NCBI GenBank assembly: GCA_002335145.1
Contig: DDBV01000010.1
Coordinates: 1 to 13,423 of the forward strand
Source of the DNA: Patescibacteria group bacterium UBA2023
Lineage (GTDB): Bacteria; Patescibacteriota; Gracilibacteria; BD1-5; UBA2023
Direction of reading: 5' to 3'
Length of the DNA: 13,423 nucleotides
Each line of letters begins with the position of its first letter. The stretch's first letter is position 1. Of this stretch, positions 1 through 7,632 are shown one piece after another. The translations under genes and the position numbers were made by a program. The notes beneath the pieces were generated by a model that saw only the letters and a list, made by a program, of their open reading frames with translations, did no database searches and was not told where the DNA came from.

Positions 1-66
1 AACGGAAGATTATTCCGTTTTAATCCTGCTCCAGAATTAAAACGGAATAATCTTCCGTTTTTTTTG
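1..66 (+). terminator. Strong intrinsic terminator of an upstream gene
   Basis: A perfect 24-bp inverted repeat (1-24 with 36-59) encloses an 11-nt loop and runs straight into eight T residues. This is a textbook rho-independent terminator. It presumably ends a gene lying left of the window. Each arm also contains a smaller inverted repeat (AACGGAA, 5 nt, TTCCGTT), so each arm could fold alone. It insulates the promoter that follows at 72-98. Confidence 0.9.
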
Positions 67-71
67 TTTTC

Positions 72-98
72 TTGAAAGTTTCTCGGCCTCGCCGCGTA
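72..98 (+). promoter_or_regulatory. Putative ECF-sigma promoter of the lipoprotein/efflux operon
   Basis: TTGAAAG at 72-78 is followed after 16 nt by CGTA at 95-98, 36 nt before the ATG at 135. The same pair with 17-nt spacing occurs ahead of the sigma gene (6061-6088) and ahead of the secreted repeat protein (7529-7556). It resembles the TGAAAC-N16-CGTA consensus known for Bacillus sigma-W-type ECF factors. A T-rich stretch directly precedes the -35 box. Assignment to the local ECF factor is inference. Confidence 0.6.
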
Positions 99-134
99 TC
101 CACCAGAGAGAATCATTAGAAACACTTCGTATCC

Positions 135-731
135 ATGTCCGGTCATCCCTCTCTTCCTACCATCATTGTGCTTATCGGGTGCTCTATTGTGATTGTCTCG
201 TGTTCGGTGCCTGGCACGTCCGGCACGTGGGATTCGCCGAGTCTCACCGGGTCGTTCGCCGAGCCGTCGGTCTCACTGCCGAGCCGTCGTCCCGATACGA
301 CGGCCATCATTGAGTCGGTGAACGCCAACGAGCTTGTTGTTATCGAGGTGCCACAGATGGAACGTCAGTCCGGCTCGGGGTCGGGGACGGGGACATCGCA
401 GCGATCTGGGTCGACCAATCGACTCTTCGGAGGCGGAGGAATGCGTATGGGTGGAGGACCCGGCGGTCCGCCGTGAGGCCCGGGATCAAGCCAATCGTCT
501 GCCGAGCTCGAGAAACTGCTCAAATCCTGAAAACGCCTACGGGTGAAGATACCGATCGGCATACCGATCGGTATGCCAGCCACTGGTACCGGAACGGTTG
601 GTCCATCCGAGGGATCGTTCTCCGATATCCGCGTTGGGTCCCGCGCCGCTATCTGGTTCGTACCGGACAGTATCTCGGGATCGTCCAAGACTGCCGCCGC
701 CATCCTGATCACTGGCAAGGTCGAACGCTAA
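135..731 (+). CDS. Gly-rich putative lipoprotein, first gene of the efflux operon
   Basis: 198 aa when UGA is read as Gly (TGA at 474-476 and 528-530, residues 114 and 132); stop is TAA. The N-terminus has a hydrophobic stretch (about residues 8-22) ending in a lipobox, I-V-S-C, with Cys23 the likely lipidated residue, so the protein is probably anchored on the outer face of the membrane. A beta-type segment around 52-67 is followed by a low-complexity Ser/Gly/Thr and Gly/Pro-rich insert (about 75-120). The C-terminal part (137-198) contains IPIGIPIGMP and a DIRVGSRAAI segment. The whole loosely resembles small OB-like (DUF5666-type) domains, split by the Gly-rich insert. It lies 23 nt ahead of the membrane-fusion gene, suggesting an accessory exported component of the transporter. 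No named family is recognised. The downstream half shares the codon style of the operon, which supports reading through both TGAs. Confidence 0.72.
558..577. repeat. 20-bp perfect palindrome inside the lipoprotein gene
   Basis: Positions 558-577 equal their own reverse complement. The element overlaps a 12-bp tandem repeat (ATACCGATCGGC/T) that encodes IPIG-IPIG. It may only be a consequence of the coding repeat, or it may act as a binding site or RNA hairpin. Confidence 0.6.
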
Positions 732-754
732 AAAAACGTTTTTTACCAATATCT

Positions 755-2824
755 ATGGAATCGTCCGCCACACTGCTCTCCGAGATCCGTCGCCGCTCGC
801 GCCGCCGCAAGATTTTCACAGTGCTCGCTGTTTTCCTGCTCATCGCCGGAAGCGGAACCTGATACGCCTATCGATCAGGGTATTTCGATACTACCAAGCA
901 GACCCGGACCGAATCGAAGGTTGAGTATTCCTCCGCTGAGACCGGCTCCGTTATCCGCTCGATCGAATCGGACGGGACGATCAGCAATACCGCGAGCATC
1001 GATCTCTCGTTCGATACGTCCGGCACGATCAGGACCATGTCGGTAGAGATCGGGGATATCGTAGAGCCTGGCGAGGTTGTTGCCATACTCGATACGTCCG
1101 ACCTGGAGCTGCAGATCACGAAATCCGAACTCTCGCTCGAATCGGCCCGGGCATCTCTCGCGGAGAAGCTCCAAGCACCGACCGATATCGAGATAAAAAT
1201 GGCGAATGCGACCATCATGTCGGCCAAGGCGAATGTGGACGACGTGGTCCGGCAGAATGCATACGCCCTCGAGAACGCCGAACTTTCGGTAGAGAACGCG
1301 AAGAAAAACCTCGATATTGCCAAGCGGCAAACCACCTCCACGGTCGACCAGACTACAGACAATCGCAAGTCCCTGGAACTCGACATCGCGGCACTCGGCA
1401 CGAGTCGAGCCAAGACGACCGAGGAATACCAGGAGAGCGTCCGGAAGGCCGACCTCGCTCTCAAGCAGCTCGCGGAATCGACCGCCGTCAAACTCAATGG
1501 GTATGCGGCTGACCTCGGCGAGACGCTCGACTCGCTCGACGATATCCTGGAGGTGGAGAACCCGAACCAGGTCTATACCCTGACAAACTACTACAGCGCG
1601 ACGGATCTCACGACCCGTGAGGCCTCGAAGGACGCCTATCGAGTCATACTCGGACGCTACCGGTCCGAGATCCAGAATACCTTCCCAACGAGCGTGTCGG
1701 ATGCGAGCGCGAACGTGGAACAATGGCTCGATACGATCGAGAGTGTGCACGAGGATCTGCGCGACCTCTCGGACCTCGTCTATCGCTGACTCGATGCCTC
1801 GATCGCGGCGGGCACGTTCTCATCGTCGGTCATATCGAATTTCAAGAACAGCGTCTCGGGATACCGCTCGTCGGCAGCGTCGGTCATTTCATCGGTCGCG
1901 TCCGACCGACAGTCGCTCGAGTCCAAGCGGCTCGAGCGGTCTCTCCTGGATACCGCGTACCAACGATCGATCGCCTCACTCGATGACTCGCTCGCTGCCA
2001 AAGAACTTTCACTCAAGAGTCTGGATGCGAAGGAGGCCGATACGGACGCCTCGATCGAATCGAAGATTTCCTCCGCGCAGAAGTCCTACGACGACAGCGT
2101 TCGGGAGCTCGCGAACCTCAAGCTCGAGCAGGCATCGGGCCTCGAGAAGGCCCGTCGAGCCGTGTCCGACGCTGAGAACTCGCTCGAGAAACTCATGCAG
2201 CGGCCGACCGAGACCGATCTCGCGAGTACTCGGCTCTCGATCAAGAATGCCGAAATCAGCCTCGCCCAGGCGAAGAGCGACCTCGCCAAAGCCGCTCTCA
2301 CGTCGCCTATCCGCGGGACCGTAGTGGAAGCCAATTATTCCGCGGGCGAGACCGTGCGCAGCGACACCGAGACGCCGGTCGTCACGCTCGTCAACAGCGA
2401 CGCCTACGAGCTCGAGGCCGCGATCGAAGAGGGAGATATCGGCTCCGTCTTCGTTGGGCAGAAGGCCGCGATCACCGTGGATGCCCTGCCGGGAGTCACG
2501 CTCTCGGGCGAGGTGCGGCGGGTGGGATACTCTCCCGAGTCGTCATCCAACGGGGTTGTTACCTACAAGGTGCTCGTGCGCATCGACGGGGGCGAGTCCG
2601 CCGCGATCAAGGACGGCATGACCGCCCGTGCCGAGTTCATCGTGGAGTCGGCCACGGACGTTGTGGTCGTCCCGGTCTCGGTCGTCCGCAGCCATGACGG
2701 CGTCCCATCTGTCCGGCTCGAGGACGGCAGCTGGCGAGCCGTGGAGACGGGTGTAACGGACGGTACGACGGTGGAGATCAAATCCGGACTCTCGGCCGGA
2801 GAACGCGTTGTAACCAACCCGTAA
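755..2824 (+). CDS. MacA/HlyD-type membrane-fusion protein with very long coiled coil
   Basis: 689 aa with TGA=Gly at 860-862 and 1787-1789 (residues 36 and 345); stop TAA. A basic N-terminus (RRRSRRRK) precedes one membrane anchor (about 20-38). The first half of a biotinyl/lipoyl-like domain follows (about 85-118, with GDIVEPGEVVAILD). A helical, heptad-rich region spans about 118-512. The second lipoyl half begins at about 514 (TSPIRGTVVEANYSAGE), then a beta-barrel domain (about 560-625) and a membrane-proximal domain ending in GLSAGERVVTNP. This is the periplasmic-adaptor order of MacA/YknX proteins, which link an ABC permease to the outside. Family members are usually about 370-420 aa, so the helical hairpin here is greatly enlarged. 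An LxxxxPTxxxI/L motif occurs near both ends of the hairpin (about 140 and 480). ATG 755 places the basic residues and anchor correctly. The next gene starts 1 nt after the stop. Confidence 0.93.
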
Positions 2825-2825
2825 C

Positions 2826-3539
2826 ATGACACGCGCCTCCGCGGACATCCTCATCGCCATGCGCGATGTACGAAAATCGTACTTCCTCGGGAGCGGCGAG
2901 GAGATTCCGGTCCTCAAATGAATCGATCTCGAAATACAGCGCGGCGAATTCGTGGCGCTCATGGGCGAATCGGGAGGCGGGAAGTCGACCCTCCTCAACA
3001 TCCTCGGATTCCTCCACCCGCTCTCGTCAGGCAGCTACTTCTTCGAGGGGGAGGACCTCTCGGAGGTGCGCGACGATTCGCTTCTCGCCTACATCCGCTC
3101 GCGCAAGATCGGATTCGTCTTCCAGCAGTTCAACCTCATTCCCAAGCTCACGGCGCTCGAAAACGTGGCCCTGCCCGGCCTCTACGCCGGCATGTCCCGC
3201 AGCGAACGCGAGGACCGCGCGTACGAGACGCTCGCGAGTGTCGGACTCGGGGACCGCGCCTTCCACCGGCCGACCGAGCTCTCCGGAGGACAGCAGCAGC
3301 GCGTCTCCATCGCCCGCTCGCTCATCAACAAACCCGAGATCATCCTCGCGGACGAACCCACGGGAGCCCTCGACAGCAAGACGGGCGCGGAAGTGATGGA
3401 GATTTTCATGGCCATGCACGAGCGTGACACCACGGTCGTGATGGTAACGCACACGCCCGAGGTCGCGCGGCATGCCGACCGTATCGTCTTCTTGCGGGAC
3501 GGTCGCGTCCTTGATACCGATTACCGCCTCCCATGATAG
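2826..3539 (+). CDS. MacB/LolD-type ABC transporter ATPase
   Basis: 237 aa; TGA=Gly at 2919-2921 (residue 32) and 3534-3536 (last residue), stop TAG at 3537-3539. All ABC ATPase motifs are visible: Walker A GESGGGKST (47-55), Q-loop FVFQQFN (about 97-103), signature LSGGQQQR (152-159), Walker B ILADEP (173-178) and the switch His in MVTHTPE (H209). The first TGA falls in VLKGIDLEI, where this family has a conserved Gly, which is strong evidence for the code. The protein hydrolyses ATP to drive the permease encoded next. It resembles the cytoplasmic ATPase of MacAB, LolCDE and YknYZ systems. The start is 1 nt after the previous stop. The 3' end overlaps the permease start by 7 nt in the string ATGATAG, so translation is probably coupled. 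Confidence 0.95.
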
Positions 3540-4765
3540 GATTCGAATACTTCTTCCTCGCTTGGCGAGCCATGACCGCCAAGAAAGCCCGTGCATTCCT
3601 CTCGATGCTCGGGGTGATCATCGGCGTTTCCACGGTCATCGTGGTGGTGGGAATCGGCCAGGGAGTCCAGGACCAGATCAACGCCCAGTTCAAGAACCTC
3701 TCAGCCGAGTCCATCATGGTCCGGGCCGGCGGATTCGGCGGTGGATGAGGAGGATGAGGCGGCTCGTCGAGTTCGTCCAAGCTCTCGCACGACGATATCG
3801 ACTACGTCCTCTCCCGTGCCGAGCACGTGCGCGATGGGGTGGCGACGCTGCAATGAAGCAGCACCACCGCGAGCTACGGCAAGGAGTCCGGATCGTTCTC
3901 GGTACTCGGCATCGAGTCGGGATATATCGACATGTCGGGCCTCTCGGTAGAGTACGGCCGCGACTTCGACCCCGAGGAGTATGCCACCGACTCCCGCATC
4001 GCCGTGCTCGGGCACGACGTACCCGAGACGCTCGCACCCGACGCGGTCTCGGGGTCGCTCGTGGGCGAGTCCGTCGCCATCGATGGACGGCAGTACCGGG
4101 TGGTCGGCATCCTCGCGGAAAACGGCTCCGCCTCGCGCATGGTCTCCTACGACGAGGCTATCTATGTGCCGTATCCCACGGCCGAGACGCGCCTGCTCGG
4201 CAAGAGCACTACGCCCACGCTCACGTTTCGGGCGGTCGACGCTGACTCCGTGTCCGAGGCGACCGATGAGATCACCGAGCTGTTGCGCGAATCCCACAAA
4301 CTCTCGCTTACGGCCGACGACGACTTCTCGGCGTTCGACGCAGGGTCGATCGTATCATCCGCCCAGTCCACCGCGAAACTCCTGCAGTACCTGCTCATCT
4401 CCATGGCCTCGATCGTGCTTCTGGTCTCCGGCATCGGGATCATGAACGTCATGTTCGTCACGGTCGCCGAGCGAACCAAAGAGATCGGCGTACTCAAGGC
4501 CGTGGGTGCTCGTCGGGAGAATATCCTCATCCAGTTTTTGCTCGAGGCGATGCTGCTGTCGGTAGTGGGCGGGCTCATCGGCATCGGCATCGGGTGGGCG
4601 GCGATTCCGGTCCTCAACCTCATTCCCATCTGGACGCTCGCCATGTCGGCGCAGGGAGCGGCTATCGCCTTCGCGTTCTCGGTGGGGGTGGGGGTATTGT
4701 TCGGATTCTACCCCGCGCTCAAGGCCTCGCGCCTCGACCCGGTGGATGCACTGAGGAGCGAGTAG
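3533..4765 (+). CDS. MacB-type ABC transporter permease (FtsX-like)
   Basis: 410 aa; TGA=Gly at 3746-3748, 3755-3757 and 3854-3856 (residues 72, 75, 108), stop TAG. The N-terminus has a cytoplasmic helix and one membrane segment (about 22-43, SMLGVIIGVSTVIVVVG). A large extracytoplasmic MacB_PCD-like domain follows (about 45-280), then three membrane segments (about 283-308, 332-355 and 373-393). The conserved coupling motif AERTKEIGVLKAVGA lies at about 312-326 and the typical ending ALKASRLDPVDAL at about 395-407. Two TGAs fall inside a poly-glycine linker otherwise made of GGN codons, so Gly is the only sensible reading. The protein works as a dimer with the upstream ATPase and membrane-fusion protein, pushing substrate out by a mechanotransmission mechanism known for MacB. 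The substrate is unknown; peptides, lipoproteins or drugs are possible. Confidence 0.94.
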
Positions 4766-4777
4766 GGTTTTTGGTGT

Positions 4778-4805
4778 TTGTTCTTCGCTGGTTTTGAAGT
4801 ATCAT
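4778..4805 (+). promoter_or_regulatory. Weak housekeeping-type promoter candidate for the aminotransferase
   Basis: TTGTTC (4778-4783), a 16-nt spacer and TATCAT (4800-4805) lie 28 nt before the ATG. The 68-nt gap after the permease gene contains no convincing hairpin terminator, so readthrough from the efflux operon is also possible. Confidence 0.3.
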
Positions 4806-4833
4806 TGTGTTCCGTAGCCTTCACTACAGCCAC

Positions 4834-6054
4834 ATGATCCACGCTCGTATCGCCTATACCGGCTACAGTCCTCATCGGTTTACGGTTTCCCGAGCCGAAT
4901 GAAGCCTTATTTGGGACGAGAAGAATAGGCCACTTATAGATTTCACATCTGGATGGAATGTCACAAACCTTGGTTGGAACCACCCAGAGATAGCTGAAGC
5001 AATGGTCGAACAAATTGCCCGAAACACCTACGCACCTCTCTGGGGTTCTGACCCGGTTCAAGAAGAATACGCTGAGCGTCTCGTGGCGTCTCTGCCGGAA
5101 CAGCTCGATACCTGCGTCAAAGCGACCGGCGGTACTGAATCTGTGGAGGAAGCGATCAAAATCGCGCGTGCCGCTACTGGTCGAAAAAAGATTGTCGGAT
5201 TCCGCAGTAGCTACCACGGGCAACTTTTCGCCGCCATGACGCTTGGTTTTCCACCGGAATTGCTCGCACCCATAGCGCCAGGCGTACCGGAGTTCGTACA
5301 GCTCGATTTTCCTCGCGAAGACGGTTCTGGAAGTGAACTTAATCAGTTTTCCAAATCACTCGAGACAGTGCTCTCGAACATGGAGGTAGCTGCATTCATT
5401 ACGGAACCGGGCATCGTAACAGGCTGGGGATCAGTATGGACAGCTCCAGCTGGTTACCTCTCGCTCGTGCGCAATCTTACCGAGCGCTACGGCACTCTGC
5501 TCGTGGTCGACGAGGTCGGAACGGGTTTCTCGCGAACGGGCCATCTCTTCGGGATTGGAGCTGAAGGGGTTGTCCCAGACCTCGTCTGTCTTGCAAAAGG
5601 GATTTCCAATGGTGCGGCTGCTCTCGGTGCTGTCGCAGGGAAACATGCCATCATCGCCGAATGCGCCGAATCCGCGAACCTCACATCGACCTTCTGATGG
5701 ACGCCGGTAGCATGCGCTGCGGCTATCAAGACGCTCGAAATACACCGACGTGACGATACGGCTCGGCAAGCCACCGAGAAAGGAGAATTTTTATTGCAAG
5801 AATTGACCCATCGTCTGGGCGACCATGTGTCCGTAGTTGATATTCGCGGTCGTGGTATGGAACTCTGAATTGAGGTGGATTCCAGCAAGACATACCGAAC
5901 GGTTCTTGAGCTAGCATGGAAATTCGGCCTGCATGCTACCGGCGATAACGAGAGTCTCTTGCAAGTGATGCCGCCTCTGACCATTGAGTTACAAGATCTA
6001 AAAGAAGGAGTTAACAGGCTTGTTCGTGCGTTCGATGCTGTTCGTGAAGAATAA
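4834..6054 (+). CDS. Class III PLP-dependent aminotransferase
   Basis: 406 aa, normal for the family; TGA=Gly at 4900-4902, 5695-5697 and 5866-5868 (residues 23, 288, 345), stop TAA. Fold-type I class III features are visible: a substrate-entry segment (FTSGWNVTNLGWNHP, about 43-57), a phosphate-binding GGTES (99-103), SYHG at about 126-129, ITEPG (188-192) and VVDEVGTGFSRTG (224-236) with Asp226 contacting the PLP ring nitrogen. The Schiff-base Lys255 lies in LAKG. The second TGA sits in STFG, where relatives also carry Gly. Such enzymes move an amino group between an amino acid or amine and a keto acid. Relatives include acetylornithine and 4-aminobutyrate aminotransferases, but the substrate cannot be told here. 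No pathway partners adjoin it. GC is clearly lower than in the flanking genes (about 42% in lines checked by eye), suggesting separate acquisition, though still with the same genetic code. Confidence 0.93.
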
Positions 6055-6060
6055 GCATTT

Positions 6061-6088
6061 TTGAAAGAATTGCACTAGGTAAGGCGTA
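6061..6088 (+). promoter_or_regulatory. Putative autoregulatory ECF-sigma promoter
   Basis: TTGAAAG (6061-6067), 17 nt, then CGTA (6085-6088), 31 nt before the sigma-factor ATG at 6120. It matches the elements at 72-98 and 7529-7556. ECF factors commonly transcribe their own gene, so a copy here fits autoregulation. Confidence 0.6.
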
Positions 6089-6119
6089 CTATCCGTCTTG
6101 AGACATACCTCTTTTTTTC

Positions 6120-6695
6120 ATGATTTCACCCGACATCCGCTCCGACGAGGAGCTCGCCCGGCGGGCTCTCGCGGACCCCGGCGAATATGCCCGGCTCATT
6201 GAGCGCTACGAGTGAAAGCTCCGGCGTTTCGTACGCTCGATCAGCTCGCTCGACGACGTGGATATCGACGACGTGCTCCAGGAGACTTTCATTCGCGCGT
6301 GGCGAAACCTGCGCGGATTCGACCCGTCGTTGTCGTGGTCGGCGTGGATCTACCGCATCGCTCGCAACACGACGGTCTCCCACCACCGCAAATCCCTGAC
6401 GCGCGAGGGAGTCTGCGTGCCGCTCGAAGACGAGGACGCCGAGCGTCTCGGCGATACGCTCACGCCGCACCTCGCGCTCGAGGAGAGCGAACGAAAACGA
6501 ATGATCGAGCGGGCGTTCGAGTCGCTGCCGGAGAATCTGCATACCGCCGCCTACCTCGCCCTGGTGGAAGGCCGGTCCTACGATGAAATATCCGATATCC
6601 TCGAGCGGCCGCCCGGCACGGTAGCCACCTGGATCCACCGCGCCAAGAAACACCTGCAAGCCTCTTTAGAATCCTGCCATGAACACCGAACGTAA
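6120..6695 (+). CDS. ECF-type RNA polymerase sigma factor
   Basis: 191 aa; TGA=Gly at 6213-6215 (residue 32), stop TAA. Sigma region 2 is seen at about 22-86: DVLQETFIRAWRNL at 51-64 (core-binding and -10 recognition helices) followed by SWSAWIYRIARNTTVSHHRK. Region 4 is at about 118-183: ESLPENLHTAAYLALVEGRSYDEISDILERP, then the helix-turn-helix GTVATWIHRAKKHL that reads the -35 box. There is no region 1.1 or 3, so it is a group 4 (ECF) factor. ATG 6120 gives a full region 2, and no Shine-Dalgarno is visible. The 3' end overlaps the next gene by 17 nt, the usual layout for a sigma factor and its cognate regulator. A likely target promoter motif occurs ahead of this gene and at two other places in the window. 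Confidence 0.95.
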
Positions 6696-7587
6696 ACCCC
6701 TCTCCGCCGAGGTTCTGGATAAAATCCAGTCCGAGGACATCAAGCCTCTCCCACGCTGGAGATTCTTGCTGCCGCGCGTTGTCTTCTGGATGGTCACCGC
6801 GCTCTCCATCGTACTCGGGAGCCACATCGTAGCAGCCACCCTGTCCATCCTCCTCGATCTCAACGGAGACCTGCCGGGCGTACTCCCGATCCTCGTATTC
6901 CTGCGGGCGGGTGCTGCCACACTGCCGCTGCTGTGGATCATCCTCATGCTCGTACTGGTGCTCATCGCCACGCTCGTCATCCGTACGACCGGCCGGGGTT
7001 ACCGCTTCCCCATCGGCAGGATTCTCGCCGGCACGATTCTTGCCACCATCGTCATCGGGTCGGGACTCTACGCCGCAGGTGAGCGTCCGCCCATCGAGCC
7101 GTACCTCGGAGCTGGGCCGCTCGGCGGCAGCATCATGGAGCGACACGCAGAGTTTTGGACACATCCCGAGGAAGGACGGATCATGGGGCGGATCGAGTCT
7201 CTCTCCGGTACAACGGCCGTTCTGCGAACGCGCGACGAGACCGTCCATACTCTGATATTCCCGCATGACGGAAGGGGTCTGCCTCCGTTCGTGCGGTCCG
7301 GCTCCGTCATCCGAGCCACCGGAGAGCTCGACGGCCCCGTCTTCCGAGTCGAGGAGCTCCTGCCAGACCGTCCGGTACCGCGTGGATTCCGGGATGACCG
7401 GGACGACTTCTTCCGACATGGAGACCGGGGTGGCATGCAAGATATGCGAAGCAACATGATGAATATGGAGTCTGGCCACGGGGTGAATCGATCAGACTCG
7501 ACGGCAGCATGAAGCCAGAAAAATTTTCTTGAAAGAAATTCGGACAGACCAACGTATGAAGGGGTGGATAGGCCAATCCTCGAGTAA
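6679..7587 (+). CDS. Three-TM membrane protein, possible anti-sigma partner
   Basis: 302 aa when TGA 7510-7512 (residue 278) is Gly; stop TAA 7585-7587. A short basic cytoplasmic N-terminus (about 1-30, with LDKIQSEDIKPLPRWRFLLP) leads into membrane segments at about 33-57, 82-102 and 112-133. An exported domain (about 165-228, GRIESLSGTTAVLRT to GSVIRATGELDG) has the look of a small beta-rich OB-like fold. The tail (about 238-270) is rich in Asp, His, Met and Arg and could bind metal. The gene overlaps the sigma gene by 17 nt, so the two are probably translated together. I infer a membrane sensor or anti-sigma role. However, the HxxxCxxC zinc motif of classical anti-sigma factors is absent. 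The last 25 codons after the TGA look unlike the rest and contain a promoter motif, so the ancestral end may have been that TGA. Confidence 0.8.
7529..7556 (+). promoter_or_regulatory. Putative ECF-sigma promoter of the secreted repeat protein
   Basis: TTGAAAG (7529-7535), 17 nt, then CGTA (7553-7556), 76 nt before the ATG at 7633. It is the third copy of the element, with the same T-rich lead (TTTTC) as at 67-71. It lies inside the last codons of the preceding gene as read with UGA=Gly. Confidence 0.6.
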
Positions 7588-7632
7588 GCCTCCAGGCGGA
7601 CCTCGAAAATATCCATTTCTCATCATACGATT

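Noticed and set aside
731..744. AAAAAACGTTTTTT palindrome as a terminator between the lipoprotein and adaptor genes
   Set aside because: The stem is almost entirely A:T with no loop and would be too weak. The genes look like one operon.
868..1750. Long minus-strand open frames opposite the membrane-fusion gene
   Set aside because: They are shadows of a GC-rich coding strand with no family motifs. The plus-strand frame has clear adaptor-protein domains.
3746..3757. UGA read as tryptophan (code 4)
   Set aside because: It would put Trp into a poly-Gly linker here, and into VLKxIDL, YVGxGNT and other conserved Gly positions. Glycine fits at all of them.
4796..4817. A fourth ECF-type promoter copy (TGAAGT and CGTA) before the aminotransferase
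   Set aside because: The spacing is about 12 nt rather than 16-17 and the -35 part differs, so it is probably chance.
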